Position numbers and translations under genes: made by a program
Notes under the pieces: generated by a model
What the model saw: only the letters and a program-made list of their open reading frames with translations
Databases searched by the model: none
What the model was told of the DNA's origin: nothing
Part shown: piece after piece, positions 7,986 through 16,486 of the stretch
How the letters are laid out: every line of letters begins with the position of its first letter
How positions within the stretch are numbered: the stretch's first letter is position 1
Source of the DNA: JAHHTP01 sp964587555
Lineage (GTDB): Bacteria > Bacillota > Clostridia > Oscillospirales > Ruminococcaceae
Length of the DNA: 30,226 nt
Assembly (NCBI GenBank): GCA_964587555.1
Contig: CAZPLR010000022.1
Location: 1-30,226 of the forward strand
Direction: 5' to 3'

Positions 7986-8531
7986 ATGGCAAAATATGTA
8001 TGTCCAGTATGCGGTTATGTTTACGAAGGCGATTCTGCCCCGGCAGAGTGCCCAATATGCCACGCGCCGGGTTCTAAATTTATCGTTCAGTCTGAGGAAA
8101 TGACTTGGGCTTCCGAGCATGTCGTCGGCGTTGCGCAGGGTGTTTCGGAGGATATCATTCAGGATTTAAGAGAGAACTTCACCGGCGAATGCACCGAGGT
8201 TGGTATGTATCTTGCAATGGCGAGAGTGGCTTATAGAGAAGGCTATCCGGAGATCGGCGCTTACTGGGAAAAAGCTGGTTTAGAGGAAGCGGAGCATGCT
8301 GCAAAATTTGCCGAGCTGCTTGGCGAAGTCGTCACCGACTCCACCGAGAAGAACTTGCAGATGCGTGTGGAAGCCGAGAACGGCGCGACCGCCGGCAAGA
8401 CTGATCTTGCAAAGCGCGCAAAGGCTGCCGGCTTAGACGCGATCCACGACACCGTCCATGAGATGGCGCGCGACGAGGCTAGACATGGCAAAGCGTTTGC
8501 GGCGCTGCTCAAGAGATACTTCAATAAGTAA
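7986..8531 (+). CDS. Reverse rubrerythrin (N-terminal rubredoxin domain)
   Basis: A 181-residue protein with a rubredoxin Fe(Cys)4 site at its N-terminus (Cys6, Cys9, Cys22, Cys25 in CPVCGY and CPICHA), followed by a ferritin-like diiron domain with the helices ENFTGECTE, EEAEHAAKF and DEARHGKAF. This order is the reverse of classical rubrerythrin and matches the revRbr type of clostridia, which reduces hydrogen peroxide in the cytoplasm of anaerobes. A good site (GGAGG) precedes the ATG. It is monocistronic, with its own strong promoter upstream and a hairpin downstream. No PerR-like operator is obvious. Confidence 0.95.
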   Translation: MAKYVCPVCGYVYEGDSAPAECPICHAPGSKFIVQSEEMTWASEHVVGVAQGVSEDIIQDLRENFTGECTEVGMYLAMARVAYREGYPEIGAYWEKAGLEEAEHAAKFAELLGEVVTDSTEKNLQMRVEAENGATAGKTDLAKRAKAAGLDAIHDTVHEMARDEARHGKAFAALLKRYFNK

Positions 8532-8556
8532 GAAGCAAGTCGGTAAAAGAAACATA

Positions 8557-8586
8557 ACCCCTCCGGTTTTTTTCATCCGGAGGGGT
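8557..8586. terminator. Hairpin terminator after rubrerythrin
   Basis: A 10-bp perfect stem, ACCCCTCCGG (8557-8566) with CCGGAGGGGT (8577-8586). The T run is inside the loop on the plus strand rather than after the stem, so plus-strand termination may be weak. On the minus strand the stem is followed by TATGTTTCTTTT, so it may also serve the short minus-strand gene at 8595-8832. Confidence 0.6.
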
Positions 8587-8594
8587 ATGCCGTT

Positions 8595-8832
8595 CTATTT
8601 CGGATAGGGCGGCTTTATTTTTCCCTTTTTCTTTTGGCGCTGCTGCTTGAATCTGAAAATCTCTCGCCAAAATATATCCATCGGCAGACGGCTTAGGTCA
8701 ACGTCTGCCGATAACGAAGAGCCGCATTTTTCCAAAAGGCGCTGGCTGTATTGCGTCGATCTGGGCGTTGTTGGTTTTCTGAAAATAAGTTATAACATGC
8801 TCCGCCGTGCGGTCATACAGCGTGACGTTCAT
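8595..8832 (-). pseudogene. Short, apparently frameshifted gene
   Basis: An ATG at 8832 stands 6 bases after a perfect GGAGG (8839-8843) and opens a 44-codon frame starting MNVTLYDRTAEHVITYFQKT, which stops at 8698-8700. From about 8775 to 8595 the +1 frame is open and ends with a plausible protein tail (DVDLSRLPMDIFWREIF, then a lysine-rich end KIKPPYPK). Together they look like one gene of about 80 codons broken by a single indel. The first 30 residues vaguely recall the start of GNAT acetyltransferases, but the tail does not, so I assign no function. The two frames overlap over a perfect 11-bp inverted repeat at 8680-8712. It could instead be a genuine 44-residue peptide. Confidence 0.4.
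8680..8712. repeat. 11-bp inverted repeat
   Basis: ATCGGCAGACG (8680-8690) is a perfect inverted copy of CGTCTGCCGAT (8702-8712), with an 11-base loop. No T tract follows on either strand, so it does not look like a terminator. It lies where the first frame of the short minus-strand gene stops. Confidence 0.7.
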
Positions 8833-8852
8833 AGCCATCCTCCAACATCCAA

Positions 8853-8898
8853 CACAAGCTGCCTGCAGGCGAAAAGCTTGCAGGCAGCTTGTGCTTTT
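8853..8898. terminator. Long hairpin after the PrsA-like gene
   Basis: A 15-bp perfect stem, CACAAGCTGCCTGCA (8853-8867) with TGCAGGCAGCTTGTG (8879-8893), extendable by 3 pairs with one G-T to an 18-bp stem around a GAAAA loop. The plus-strand side is followed by CTTTTAATT. On the minus strand it begins 3 bases after the stop codon of the PrsA-like gene but has no clear T run. It is most likely the 3' end of that transcript, and may leave partial read-through into the short gene. Confidence 0.65.
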
Positions 8899-9991
8899 AA
8901 TTGACGGATTCCGGCTCCTCGATGTTTTTCGGGCTGTATTTGCGCAGCGAGGCGGCATTAGAGTTAACCTCCAGCGCTTCGACCCACTCAGTGACCATCG
9001 CTTCGAAATCGCTGTTTTTCAGCGCGGCGAGAATCGTGTCGCGGGCGTCTTCTATATTGTTCTCTAAATCATCATCCATGTCATACTTGACAACGACATA
9101 ATAGGTCTTGTCGATGGTCAAAACGGCTGCCTCGCCCTCCTCAACGTCGTTGAACAGCGCAGTGACCAGATCCTCCGAAAGGGAGGTGGAGGTTTTCGGG
9201 ATCAGGCTTTTGGTTTCCTCGTCCTTCTGAATGGAATCCGGGTCGGTCGGGGTAAACTCCTCATCGTTCTCCTCGGCCTCCGCCTCAGACTGCTCGTCGT
9301 CGTATTCGGTCATTACCTCGTTGAAGGTGCTTTCGCCGTCGTTGATGCGCTTGGCGTAATCCTCCGCCTTTTCTTTTAGGGCTTCAGTCTCCTCAGCCGA
9401 AAGCGAATTGCCGTCTTCGTCCGCAAACGAGATTGCAAAGTAGTTGACGTCAACATAATTTTCTTTCAGATAGGTTTCGATCTGCTTTTCGTCGACCTCC
9501 TCAATACCGCCTTTGTTGTAGTAGGCGTTAAAGATCGCGTCCTCCTTGGAGCCGGATTCCAGCATTTTGCGGAAGGATTCTAAAGAGGTGCCGTTCGGCT
9601 CGAAATACTGCTGATAGCCGTAAAGGTTCCACAGATAGTAGGCTTGGGTATCGACACTGGTTTCGTCCTCTTCGCTCAGAGTCAGCCCCATCTCGTCAAA
9701 TTTTTTCGCGATAGCGAGATAGCGTTCGCTGTAATGCGCGGCGCTGTCGATGCAGTAATCCTTGTAGGACATCCCATTGATCTGCTGCTTCCAGATATTA
9801 TTGATCTCAGAATCAAACTCGTCGTCGCTCTGCCCGGTCAGATAGCTCTGAGTCAGATAGCCCAGATAGATGCCGGAAGAAACCGAATAATCGCCGGATT
9901 CATAGACCCAGTCGGTGCTGCTGCACGCGGTCAGGGATAAAGTAAGCGCTGCCGCAGCGCCAAAGGCTGCAAGACGCTTTAGAATTTTCAT
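8897..9991 (-). CDS. PrsA/SurA-like foldase lipoprotein (parvulin-type)
   Basis: A 364-residue exported lipoprotein with a signal peptide and lipobox LTAC (Cys23). An N-terminal SurA/PrsA-like helical part (about 30-175) is followed by a parvulin-like region (about 180-340) that is quite diverged. Residues 230-260 form a strongly acidic insert where other PrsA proteins have the substrate loop. The expected role is folding of secreted proteins on the outside of the membrane; whether it keeps prolyl isomerase activity cannot be told. In clostridial genomes such a gene commonly follows mfd, as here. It has its own promoter at 10067-10095 and a strong AAGGAGG site. Confidence 0.75.
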   Translation of the reverse strand: MKILKRLAAFGAAAALTLSLTACSSTDWVYESGDYSVSSGIYLGYLTQSYLTGQSDDEFDSEINNIWKQQINGMSYKDYCIDSAAHYSERYLAIAKKFDEMGLTLSEEDETSVDTQAYYLWNLYGYQQYFEPNGTSLESFRKMLESGSKEDAIFNAYYNKGGIEEVDEKQIETYLKENYVDVNYFAISFADEDGNSLSAEETEALKEKAEDYAKRINDGESTFNEVMTEYDDEQSEAEAEENDEEFTPTDPDSIQKDEETKSLIPKTSTSLSEDLVTALFNDVEEGEAAVLTIDKTYYVVVKYDMDDDLENNIEDARDTILAALKNSDFEAMVTEWVEALEVNSNAASLRKYSPKNIEEPESVN

Positions 9992-10066
9992 TTTCTTTGT
10001 TCCTCCTTATCGGAATGATGTTTTCGTGATACGTCTATTTTTACGCATGAAGAAACGCTCCAATTT

Positions 10067-10095
10067 ATTATACCTTTTTTTGCTTCGGTTGTAAA
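10067..10095 (-). promoter_or_regulatory. Promoter for the PrsA-like gene
   Basis: On the minus strand, TTTACA (10090-10095) and TATAAT (10067-10072) are separated by exactly 17 bases. It lies in the 142-base gap after mfd, so the lipoprotein can be expressed apart from mfd. The leader is about 70 bases. Confidence 0.7.
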
Positions 10096-10133
10096 TAGTC
10101 CGACGCAAAAAAATTATGAAATTTCGTTGAAAT

Positions 10134-13100
10134 CTAAAGAATGGAAAGGCTTTTGACGCCAAGCAGTGCCGCAGCCGTTTCCTTTAATGTTTCGACTGCC
10201 GGCTGATTCTGCGCGCATTTGACCGCAATATATGGTTTTAAACCCGCGGTTGCGGTGACTCTTGTTCCCAGAACGCCGATCAGCTTTTTCACAATCCCAT
10301 CATCCAACGCAAGCGGATACAGCAGCAGACTGTTTGCCTGCTGGCGCACCTCAAAGAAGTTGTTTTCGGAAAGGATGCTTTTGATCAGCGCCACATAAAC
10401 AAGGTTTTCCACAGAGGCAGGCGGATCGCCGAAACGGTCGACCAGCTCGTCGAGTACATCGGAGGCGTCCGCGCCGTTTCGGATTGCGGCAATTTTGTGA
10501 TAGATATCGATTCGCTGGTTGATATCCTCGATATAGCTTTCCGGCAGATGCGCGTCTGCGCGGACGTCGATGCTGCACGCAAGTTCTTCCTTGACCTTCT
10601 CGCCTTTTTTCTCGCTGACCGCATCGGAGAGCATCTTGAGATACATATCATAGCCGACCGCTTCCATATGGCCATGCTGTTTGGTGCCAAGGATATTACC
10701 GGCGCCACGGATCTCCAGATCCCGCATGGCGATGTTGAAGCCGGAGCCGAATTTGGTAAATTCTCGGATCGCGGTCAAACGCTTCTGTGCGACCTCAGAA
10801 AGCGATTTATCCCGTCGGAAGGTGAAATAGGCGAACGCGCGGCGGGTCGAGCGGCCGATCCTTCCGCGCAGCTGATAAAGCTGGGAAAGCCCCATATAAT
10901 CCGCGTTTTCAATAATCAGAGTGTTGCAGTTTGGCACGTCGACGCCGGTTTCAATAATAGTGGTGCAAACAAGGATATCGATCTCACGCTCCAAAAGCTG
11001 CCGCCAGACAAAGGAGAGATTCTGTTCGGACATTTGTCCGTGCGCCACGCCGATGCGTGCTGTCGGGATCTGCTCGGCAAGTCTTGCCGCCGCTTGTTCG
11101 ATGCTGCTGACCCGGTTGTGAATATAGTACACCTGTCCGCCGCGGCGCAGTTCCTTGCGGATCGCTTCGGCAATCACGCCGTCGTCATGCTCCAAAACGT
11201 AGGTTTGTACCGGGAAGCGATCCTGCGGCGGCTCGTCGATCGTGGACATATCGCGAATTCCGGTCAGCGCCATGTTTAGCGTGCGCGGGATTGGGGTTGC
11301 GGATAGCGAGAGCATATCCACACCGCGAAAAAGCTCCTTGAACCGTTCCTTATGCGCGACGCCGAACCGCTGTTCTTCGTCGATAATCGCAAGGCCCAGA
11401 TCGTGAAAATGGATATCCTTTTGCAGCAGGCGGTGTGTGCCGACAACGATATTGACCTCGCCGGTACGCAGCTTGTTCACTGTATCATGAATCTGCTTTG
11501 GCGAGCAGAAGCGGGATAAAAGCTCAACCCGGATCGGAAAATTGCCGATCCGGCGCAGCAGGTTTTGGTAATGCTGCCATGCTAAGATGGTGGTTGGGCA
11601 GAGCAGTGCGCACTGCTTATCATCCATGACGCATTTGAATGCGGCGCGGATGGCGACCTCAGTTTTGCCGAAGCCGACATCGCCGCACAGCAGGCGGTCC
11701 ATCGGGATCTCGCTTTCCATGTCCTGCTTGATTTCGGCGATGCAGCGAAGCTGATCTTCCGTCTCCGGGTACTCGAACCGCTCCTCGAATTCTTTTTGCC
11801 ACTCGGTGTCAGGGGAGAATACGTAGCCCTTGACCTTAGCGCGTTCGGCATACAGGCGAATGAGTTCGTCCGCCATCTCGGTGACGGCGGTCTTGACCTT
11901 GGATTTTGTCTTGTTCCATTCGCCGGAATTCAGGCGGTTGATTTTGACCCGCTTTTCATCCTTCGGCCCGATGTATTTTGTTATCATGTCAAGCTGCGTG
12001 ACCGGGATATGGAGCGTTGCGCCGGCTGCGTATTCGATCTTGATATAATCCTTTGTGACTCCTTGCAGCTTCAGGGTTTCAATGCCCTCGAAAATGCCAA
12101 TGCCGTGGATATTGTGAACGACGTAATCTCCCGGATGCAGATCGGTGAGTGAGCGCAGCTGCTTCCCCGCCTTATGGCGGTTTCTGCGCGCTTTTGTCAC
12201 CGAACGGCGCTGTAAAGTAAAGAGGATCGTTTTGCTTTCAGGATACTCGAAGCCGCCGGAGAGCGTATTGGATAAAACGCTGACCATTCCCGGCAGGGCG
12301 GGGGCGTCGCCATGCAGAAAGGTGGCGGGGATATTCTCACGCGCCAGATCGGCGGCGAGTACCGCCGCCGCTTTCGGCGTTCCCGCCATGACCAAAACGG
12401 TGTAATTCTGGCGCAGATATGGCGCCAGATCCTCGGTCAGCACCTTCCATTCCCCGCTCCAGCCGGAGGTTTGCAGCGGGGAACAGGTGATGAGATGATA
12501 GATAGGGAAATTTCTTGCACTGTGGGCAAAGGTGTCGATCAGGATTGTCGGGCGCTTGAAGATCGCCGTTTCGATCGCGTCCGGCTCAAACGCGAAGCTG
12601 TCCATTCCCGGGCAAAGCTCCCCTTCTTCAAGCATATGCGCGATATCCTCTTGCAGCTGCCAGGAGGAATCGCGGAGCCTTGTGCGGCTCTCGTTGTATT
12701 CGCAGAAGAAAACCACGCAGTCGTCGTAGTAGTCAAATAGGCAGGCGTTTTTTTCGTACGCGATTGGCAGGTATCGGTCGCTGCCGCAAAGCTCCGGTTG
12801 TGCGGAAAGCGCTTCGATCTGGCTGTACAGAGCCTCCTTTGCTTTTTTGCTGCGCGTTTTGGCAAGCAGTGCGGAGAGCTTTTTGCTGCATGCATCGGCG
12901 CTGTCAAACAGCGTTTCGAGCGCCGGGACGATATTAACCGTGTCGATAACCTCTGTGCGGCGCTGAGAGTCCAGCTCGAACTGCGCGATGCTGTCGATCT
13001 CATCGCCCCAAAATTCAATGCGAACCGGGACGGTCATCTCGCAGGGAAAAACGTCTAAGATGCCGCCGCGCAGCGCATACTGCGCGGTACCCTCGATCTG

Positions 13101-13631
13101 CGGGCGGCGCACATAGCCGGCGCGGCTTAATTTTTCGGTGAGCGTGTCTAAGCTCCAAGACTGCCCGGCCTTTAGCATGAAGCTGCGGGCGGAAAGCTCC
13201 TTTGGCGGGATCGTATATTGCAAAAAAGCCTCATAAGAGGTCAAAACGACCGGAAGTTTTCCCTCCGACACCTGCGACAGCACCGCGATGCGCTGTTGGG
13301 AATATTCGCTGGAAGCACCCTCAATACTGTGAAAGAGCAGGTCATGCGCCGGGTAAACGGCAGCGAAAGTCTCCTCTTTTTCTCCTTGGGTAAGCTCCAG
13401 CGGGTTTTGATGCAGCGCGCAGATATCTTCGCACATCCGGCGTGCAGTCAGCTCATCCTCGGTGATGACCAAAACCGGCTTTTGCAGCAGCTCTGCCGCC
13501 GCGGCGATATAGTGAGCCTTGTGAATGCCGGAAAGACCGATCAGGTTTGCCGGCGTTAATTTTTGACGGATTGCGGTCAGCATCTTTTGAAAAGAAGGCT
13601 GGCGGGTCGCCTCGTTTGTAAAAATACGCAT
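10134..13631 (-). CDS. mfd: Transcription-repair coupling factor Mfd
   Basis: A protein of 1,165 residues, the normal Mfd length. The N-terminal UvrB-homology region is followed by the RNA-polymerase-interacting (CarD-like) domain near residue 500 (HPGDYVVHNIHGIGIFEG). Next come the translocase motor with Walker A GDVGFGKTE (about 645), DEEQ box near 750 and helicase motifs such as GRIGRS, and finally a C-terminal domain. It displaces stalled RNA polymerase and recruits UvrA to lesions, using ATP. The ATG at 13631 is chosen because GGGAAAGGAA precedes it; an in-frame TTG at 13655 lies inside that site. It follows pth closely and is probably co-transcribed with it. Confidence 0.96.
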   Translation of the reverse strand: MRIFTNEATRQPSFQKMLTAIRQKLTPANLIGLSGIHKAHYIAAAAELLQKPVLVITEDELTARRMCEDICALHQNPLELTQGEKEETFAAVYPAHDLLFHSIEGASSEYSQQRIAVLSQVSEGKLPVVLTSYEAFLQYTIPPKELSARSFMLKAGQSWSLDTLTEKLSRAGYVRRPQIEGTAQYALRGGILDVFPCEMTVPVRIEFWGDEIDSIAQFELDSQRRTEVIDTVNIVPALETLFDSADACSKKLSALLAKTRSKKAKEALYSQIEALSAQPELCGSDRYLPIAYEKNACLFDYYDDCVVFFCEYNESRTRLRDSSWQLQEDIAHMLEEGELCPGMDSFAFEPDAIETAIFKRPTILIDTFAHSARNFPIYHLITCSPLQTSGWSGEWKVLTEDLAPYLRQNYTVLVMAGTPKAAAVLAADLARENIPATFLHGDAPALPGMVSVLSNTLSGGFEYPESKTILFTLQRRSVTKARRNRHKAGKQLRSLTDLHPGDYVVHNIHGIGIFEGIETLKLQGVTKDYIKIEYAAGATLHIPVTQLDMITKYIGPKDEKRVKINRLNSGEWNKTKSKVKTAVTEMADELIRLYAERAKVKGYVFSPDTEWQKEFEERFEYPETEDQLRCIAEIKQDMESEIPMDRLLCGDVGFGKTEVAIRAAFKCVMDDKQCALLCPTTILAWQHYQNLLRRIGNFPIRVELLSRFCSPKQIHDTVNKLRTGEVNIVVGTHRLLQKDIHFHDLGLAIIDEEQRFGVAHKERFKELFRGVDMLSLSATPIPRTLNMALTGIRDMSTIDEPPQDRFPVQTYVLEHDDGVIAEAIRKELRRGGQVYYIHNRVSSIEQAAARLAEQIPTARIGVAHGQMSEQNLSFVWRQLLEREIDILVCTTIIETGVDVPNCNTLIIENADYMGLSQLYQLRGRIGRSTRRAFAYFTFRRDKSLSEVAQKRLTAIREFTKFGSGFNIAMRDLEIRGAGNILGTKQHGHMEAVGYDMYLKMLSDAVSEKKGEKVKEELACSIDVRADAHLPESYIEDINQRIDIYHKIAAIRNGADASDVLDELVDRFGDPPASVENLVYVALIKSILSENNFFEVRQQANSLLLYPLALDDGIVKKLIGVLGTRVTATAGLKPYIAVKCAQNQPAVETLKETAAALLGVKSLSIL

Positions 13632-13690
13632 GATTCTTGACTGTTCCTTTCCCAAGGATTATTTCAAAAGCTGATTTTACAGGCGGGAAA

Positions 13691-14302
13691 TTAAGAGTTA
13701 TAGCGGTTCATAGCAGTATCGATTTGACCTGTAACAATCAGCCTGATGATATCCGGACAGACCTTCAGTGCCTTTTCCAGCTCGGCAAGCTCTTCTTTTT
13801 GGTAATGGGAGAGTACCCATGCCGCCAAATCATACTGTGGATTCGGCTTTGCGCCGACGCCCAGCTTGACGCGTGGAAAGGCGTCCTTTCCGGTGAGATA
13901 GATGATGTTTTTGATTCCGTTATGTCCGCCGTCGCTGCCCTTGCGGCGGATACGCAGCTTGGACGGCGGCAATGAGATATCGTCAAATAACACGACAACC
14001 TTTTCGATCGGTATCTTATAGAAATTCATCGCGGCGACGACCGACTGGCCGCTTGCATTCATAAATGTCTGCGGCTTTAAAAGCAGGCAGGAGTGTCCCT
14101 CGATCGCGGCGCGTCCGGTCAGACCCTTGAACTGTATTTTTTTGATTTCGGTCTGATACGCCTTCGCTATGGTATCGAGCGCCATAAATCCGGTGTTGTG
14201 ACGGGTGTTGTCGTATTCAGCGCCGGGATTACCCAGTCCGACGATCAAATATTCTACGCCGGAAGCATTTTCTTTTTCGGCGGCTTTTTTGAAAAACAGC
14301 AT
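13691..14302 (-). CDS. pth: Peptidyl-tRNA hydrolase
   Basis: About 203 residues. The signature residues of Pth are visible: GLGNPG, YDNTRHNTGF with the catalytic His, KPQTFMN, FDDISLPP with the catalytic-network Asp, and GSDGGHNG. It releases peptides from prematurely dropped peptidyl-tRNA in the cytoplasm. The start is uncertain. The ATG at 14302 stands 16 bases from GAAAGGA (14319-14325), and an in-frame TTG at 14314 stands only 4 bases from it; neither spacing is ideal. It is the first gene of the pth-mfd unit, whose 60-base gap holds no terminator. Confidence 0.94.
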   Translation of the reverse strand: MLFFKKAAEKENASGVEYLIVGLGNPGAEYDNTRHNTGFMALDTIAKAYQTEIKKIQFKGLTGRAAIEGHSCLLLKPQTFMNASGQSVVAAMNFYKIPIEKVVVLFDDISLPPSKLRIRRKGSDGGHNGIKNIIYLTGKDAFPRVKLGVGAKPNPQYDLAAWVLSHYQKEELAELEKALKVCPDIIRLIVTGQIDTAMNRYNS

Positions 14303-14363
14303 AATATAATGCAATACATCCTTTCAGAGTTTGGCGCGGCTTCACTTGCCGCATACATCTTAT

Positions 14364-14392
14364 ATTATAGCGGGAAAGCGAAAAAAAAGCAA
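14364..14392 (-). promoter_or_regulatory. Promoter for pth-mfd
   Basis: On the minus strand, TTGCTT (14387-14392) and a perfect TATAAT (14364-14369) are 17 bases apart. It stands back to back with the ddl promoter, with 8 bases between the two -35 boxes. Confidence 0.65.
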
Positions 14393-14400
14393 CTGAAACG

Positions 14401-14429
14401 TTGTAAATTGAAGAGAAATATGGTATGAT
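14401..14429 (+). promoter_or_regulatory. Promoter for the ddl-murI-argS operon
   Basis: TTGTAA (14401-14406) and TATGAT (14424-14429) are separated by 17 bases, with TG at 14421-14422 (extended -10). The leader to ddl is about 88 bases. I see no T-box or other riboswitch features in it. Confidence 0.65.
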
Positions 14430-14523
14430 AAAAGAGTATGAACCGAAAAGGGTGTTCATTCAAAGCCAAACGATAGATTCTGCCTTTTGACGAGGGAAAA
14501 TGAGGGAGAAGAGGGAGATAGCT

Positions 14524-15612
14524 ATGAAGAAAAAAATCGGCGTACTTTTTGGCGGCGTTTCCAGCGAGCATGATGTTTCGCTGCTATCTGCCGCAGCGGT
14601 ACTGGAAAATATGGATCCGGATAAATACGAAATCCACCGCATTGGCATCACCAAGACCGGCGACTGGTACTACTATACCGGCAGCAACGAGGATATTGCG
14701 GGCGGAAGCTGGCTTTCCGACACGGCAAACCTGATCCCCTGCACGGTCAATGTCAACCGCAGCGAGGCGGGACTGCTGCTTTTGGAGAAGGAAGGGGTTA
14801 AAAATCTTCCGCTCGACTGTGTTTTTCCGGTACTGCACGGTAAAAACGGCGAGGACGGGACGATGCAGGGGCTTTTAGAGATTGCGGGGATCCCGTATGT
14901 CGGCTGCGGGACGCTCGCAAGCGCCGTATGCATGGATAAAACGATGACCCATGCGCTGCTTGCCCAGAGCGGCGTGCGTACTGCGCGGTACTTATCCATT
15001 ATGGATTATGAATACAAGGAGCATGGCGGAGAATTTTTACAGTATGCAAAGGAAACGCTAAAATACCCGATGTTTGTCAAGCCTGCCAATGCCGGATCGT
15101 CGGTCGGCATTTCGAAGGTGAGCGACGACGTTTCATTCCATCAGGCGATGCAGATGGCATTTGAGCATGACAGCAAGGTGTTAGTCGAGGAGATGATTAC
15201 CGGGCTGGAGGTGGAGTGCAGCGTGCTGGGCAACCGCGATCCGATTGCCGCTGTGCCGGGGTCGATCGTTTCCTGCAACGAGTGGTATGACTATGAAGCA
15301 AAATATCTAGCGGGGCAGACCAAGACCATCATTCCGGCAGCGATCTCGACAAGGCTGATCGACAAGGTGCGCGCGCAGGCAATCCGCGCATATGTTGCGC
15401 TGGGCTGCACGGGCATGGCGCGGGTGGACTTTTTTGTCCTGCCGGATGAGCAGGTGATTGTCAACGAGGTCAACACGATTCCGGGTTTTACCAGCATCAG
15501 CATGTACGCAAAGATGTTCGCCGCCGCCGGCATTCCGTTCGGCGAGCTGGTCGACCGGCTTTTACACCTTGCGCTTTCCGCAAAGGACAGGGACGGATTT
15601 GAAGGGGACTGA
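14524..15612 (+). CDS. ddl: D-alanine--D-alanine ligase
   Basis: A 362-residue ATP-grasp enzyme that joins two D-Ala for peptidoglycan precursors in the cytoplasm. Family marks are the N-terminal VLFGGVSSEHDVSL with Glu15, KPANAGSSVGISKV, the EWYDYEAKY loop (the Tyr typical of D-Ala:D-Ala rather than D-Ala:D-Lac ligases) and the metal-site ending NEVNTIPGFTSISMY. The ATG at 14524 is preferred over an in-frame ATG at 14500 because AGGGAG stands 7 bases upstream. It begins a five-gene plus-strand operon, and murI starts 7 bases after its stop. Confidence 0.95.
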   Translation: MKKKIGVLFGGVSSEHDVSLLSAAAVLENMDPDKYEIHRIGITKTGDWYYYTGSNEDIAGGSWLSDTANLIPCTVNVNRSEAGLLLLEKEGVKNLPLDCVFPVLHGKNGEDGTMQGLLEIAGIPYVGCGTLASAVCMDKTMTHALLAQSGVRTARYLSIMDYEYKEHGGEFLQYAKETLKYPMFVKPANAGSSVGISKVSDDVSFHQAMQMAFEHDSKVLVEEMITGLEVECSVLGNRDPIAAVPGSIVSCNEWYDYEAKYLAGQTKTIIPAAISTRLIDKVRAQAIRAYVALGCTGMARVDFFVLPDEQVIVNEVNTIPGFTSISMYAKMFAAAGIPFGELVDRLLHLALSAKDRDGFEGD

Positions 15613-15619
15613 AGAAAAA

Positions 15620-16441
15620 ATGGATGCAAGGCCTATTGGGGTATTTGATTCCGGCGTAGGGGGGCTGACCGCCGTCAGGGAGCTGACCCGTGTTCTGCCG
15701 CAGGAGGACATTATTTACTTCGGCGATACCGGACGCGTGCCGTACGGCACGCGCGGAGAACAGACCATCCGGCGGTATATACAGCAGGATGTGCGCTTCC
15801 TGCTTTCCAACAATGTAAAAATGATTATTGTCGCTTGTGCAACCGCCAGTGCGAATATGACCAAAGAGATCATTGGCAGCATGGGCAAGGTTATTTACAC
15901 CGGCGTGATTGTGCCGGCGGCGCTAAAGGCGGCGGAGATCAGCAAGACCCGCCGGATCGGCGTGATCGGCACAAGCGCAACCATCCGCAGTAAAGCGTTT
16001 GAGAACGTGTTAAACAGTGTGTGCAGCGGCAGCAGGCTCACCGCCAACCCCTGCCCGCTCTTTGTACCGTTGGTGGAAAACGGCTATATCGACTTTGAGA
16101 ATCCGGTGACAAGGCTGGTGGCTGAGGATTATCTAAAGCCGTTTTTACAGGATCCGGATCTGGATACGTTGATCTTAGGCTGTACCCATTTCCCTGTTTT
16201 GGCGGATATCATCGGGGATATTATGGGCAAGCGCGTTTCACTGGTAGACCCGGGGCGGGAGGCGGCGCTGTATGCAAAGCACATGCTGCAAAATGCCGGG
16301 CTGTTGAACGATGAGAACCATACCGGCAGTTATCACTACTATATCAGCGATAATGCCGAGATATTTTCACAGGTTGCCTCGGTCATCCTGCGCGAGCCGG
16401 TGAAGGGCTGCGTGGAGAAGATCGATATTGAGGCGTACTAG
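15620..16441 (+). CDS. murI: Glutamate racemase
   Basis: A 273-residue racemase that makes D-glutamate for peptidoglycan. The N-terminal GVFDSGVGGLTAVRE motif, YFGDTGRVPYG and two catalytic cysteines are present: Cys73 in VACATASA and Cys188 in LGCTHFP. The first site usually reads CNTA; here the Asn is replaced by Ala, while the cysteine is kept. The open frame extends far upstream across the ddl end, but the start at 15620 fits the family N-terminus and follows ddl by 7 bases. The order ddl-murI puts two D-amino acid steps of wall synthesis together. Confidence 0.93.
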   Translation: MDARPIGVFDSGVGGLTAVRELTRVLPQEDIIYFGDTGRVPYGTRGEQTIRRYIQQDVRFLLSNNVKMIIVACATASANMTKEIIGSMGKVIYTGVIVPAALKAAEISKTRRIGVIGTSATIRSKAFENVLNSVCSGSRLTANPCPLFVPLVENGYIDFENPVTRLVAEDYLKPFLQDPDLDTLILGCTHFPVLADIIGDIMGKRVSLVDPGREAALYAKHMLQNAGLLNDENHTGSYHYYISDNAEIFSQVASVILREPVKGCVEKIDIEAY

Positions 16442-16486
16442 TATTTTCAGGAAAAGAAGCATGCAGAAAGGAAGAGCTGTATCGAT

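Noticed and set aside
8698..8958. 86-codon minus-strand frame starting inside the PrsA-like gene
   Set aside because: Its first part overlaps prsA coding sequence and the hairpin; only the part from 8832 has a plausible start.
10497..11279. 260-codon plus-strand frame inside mfd
   Set aside because: Antisense to conserved helicase motifs of Mfd and without a convincing ribosome site; a shadow of the real gene.
14430..14523. Riboswitch or T-box leader before ddl
   Set aside because: No specifier-like structure, T-box sequence or terminator/antiterminator pair can be seen in the short leader.
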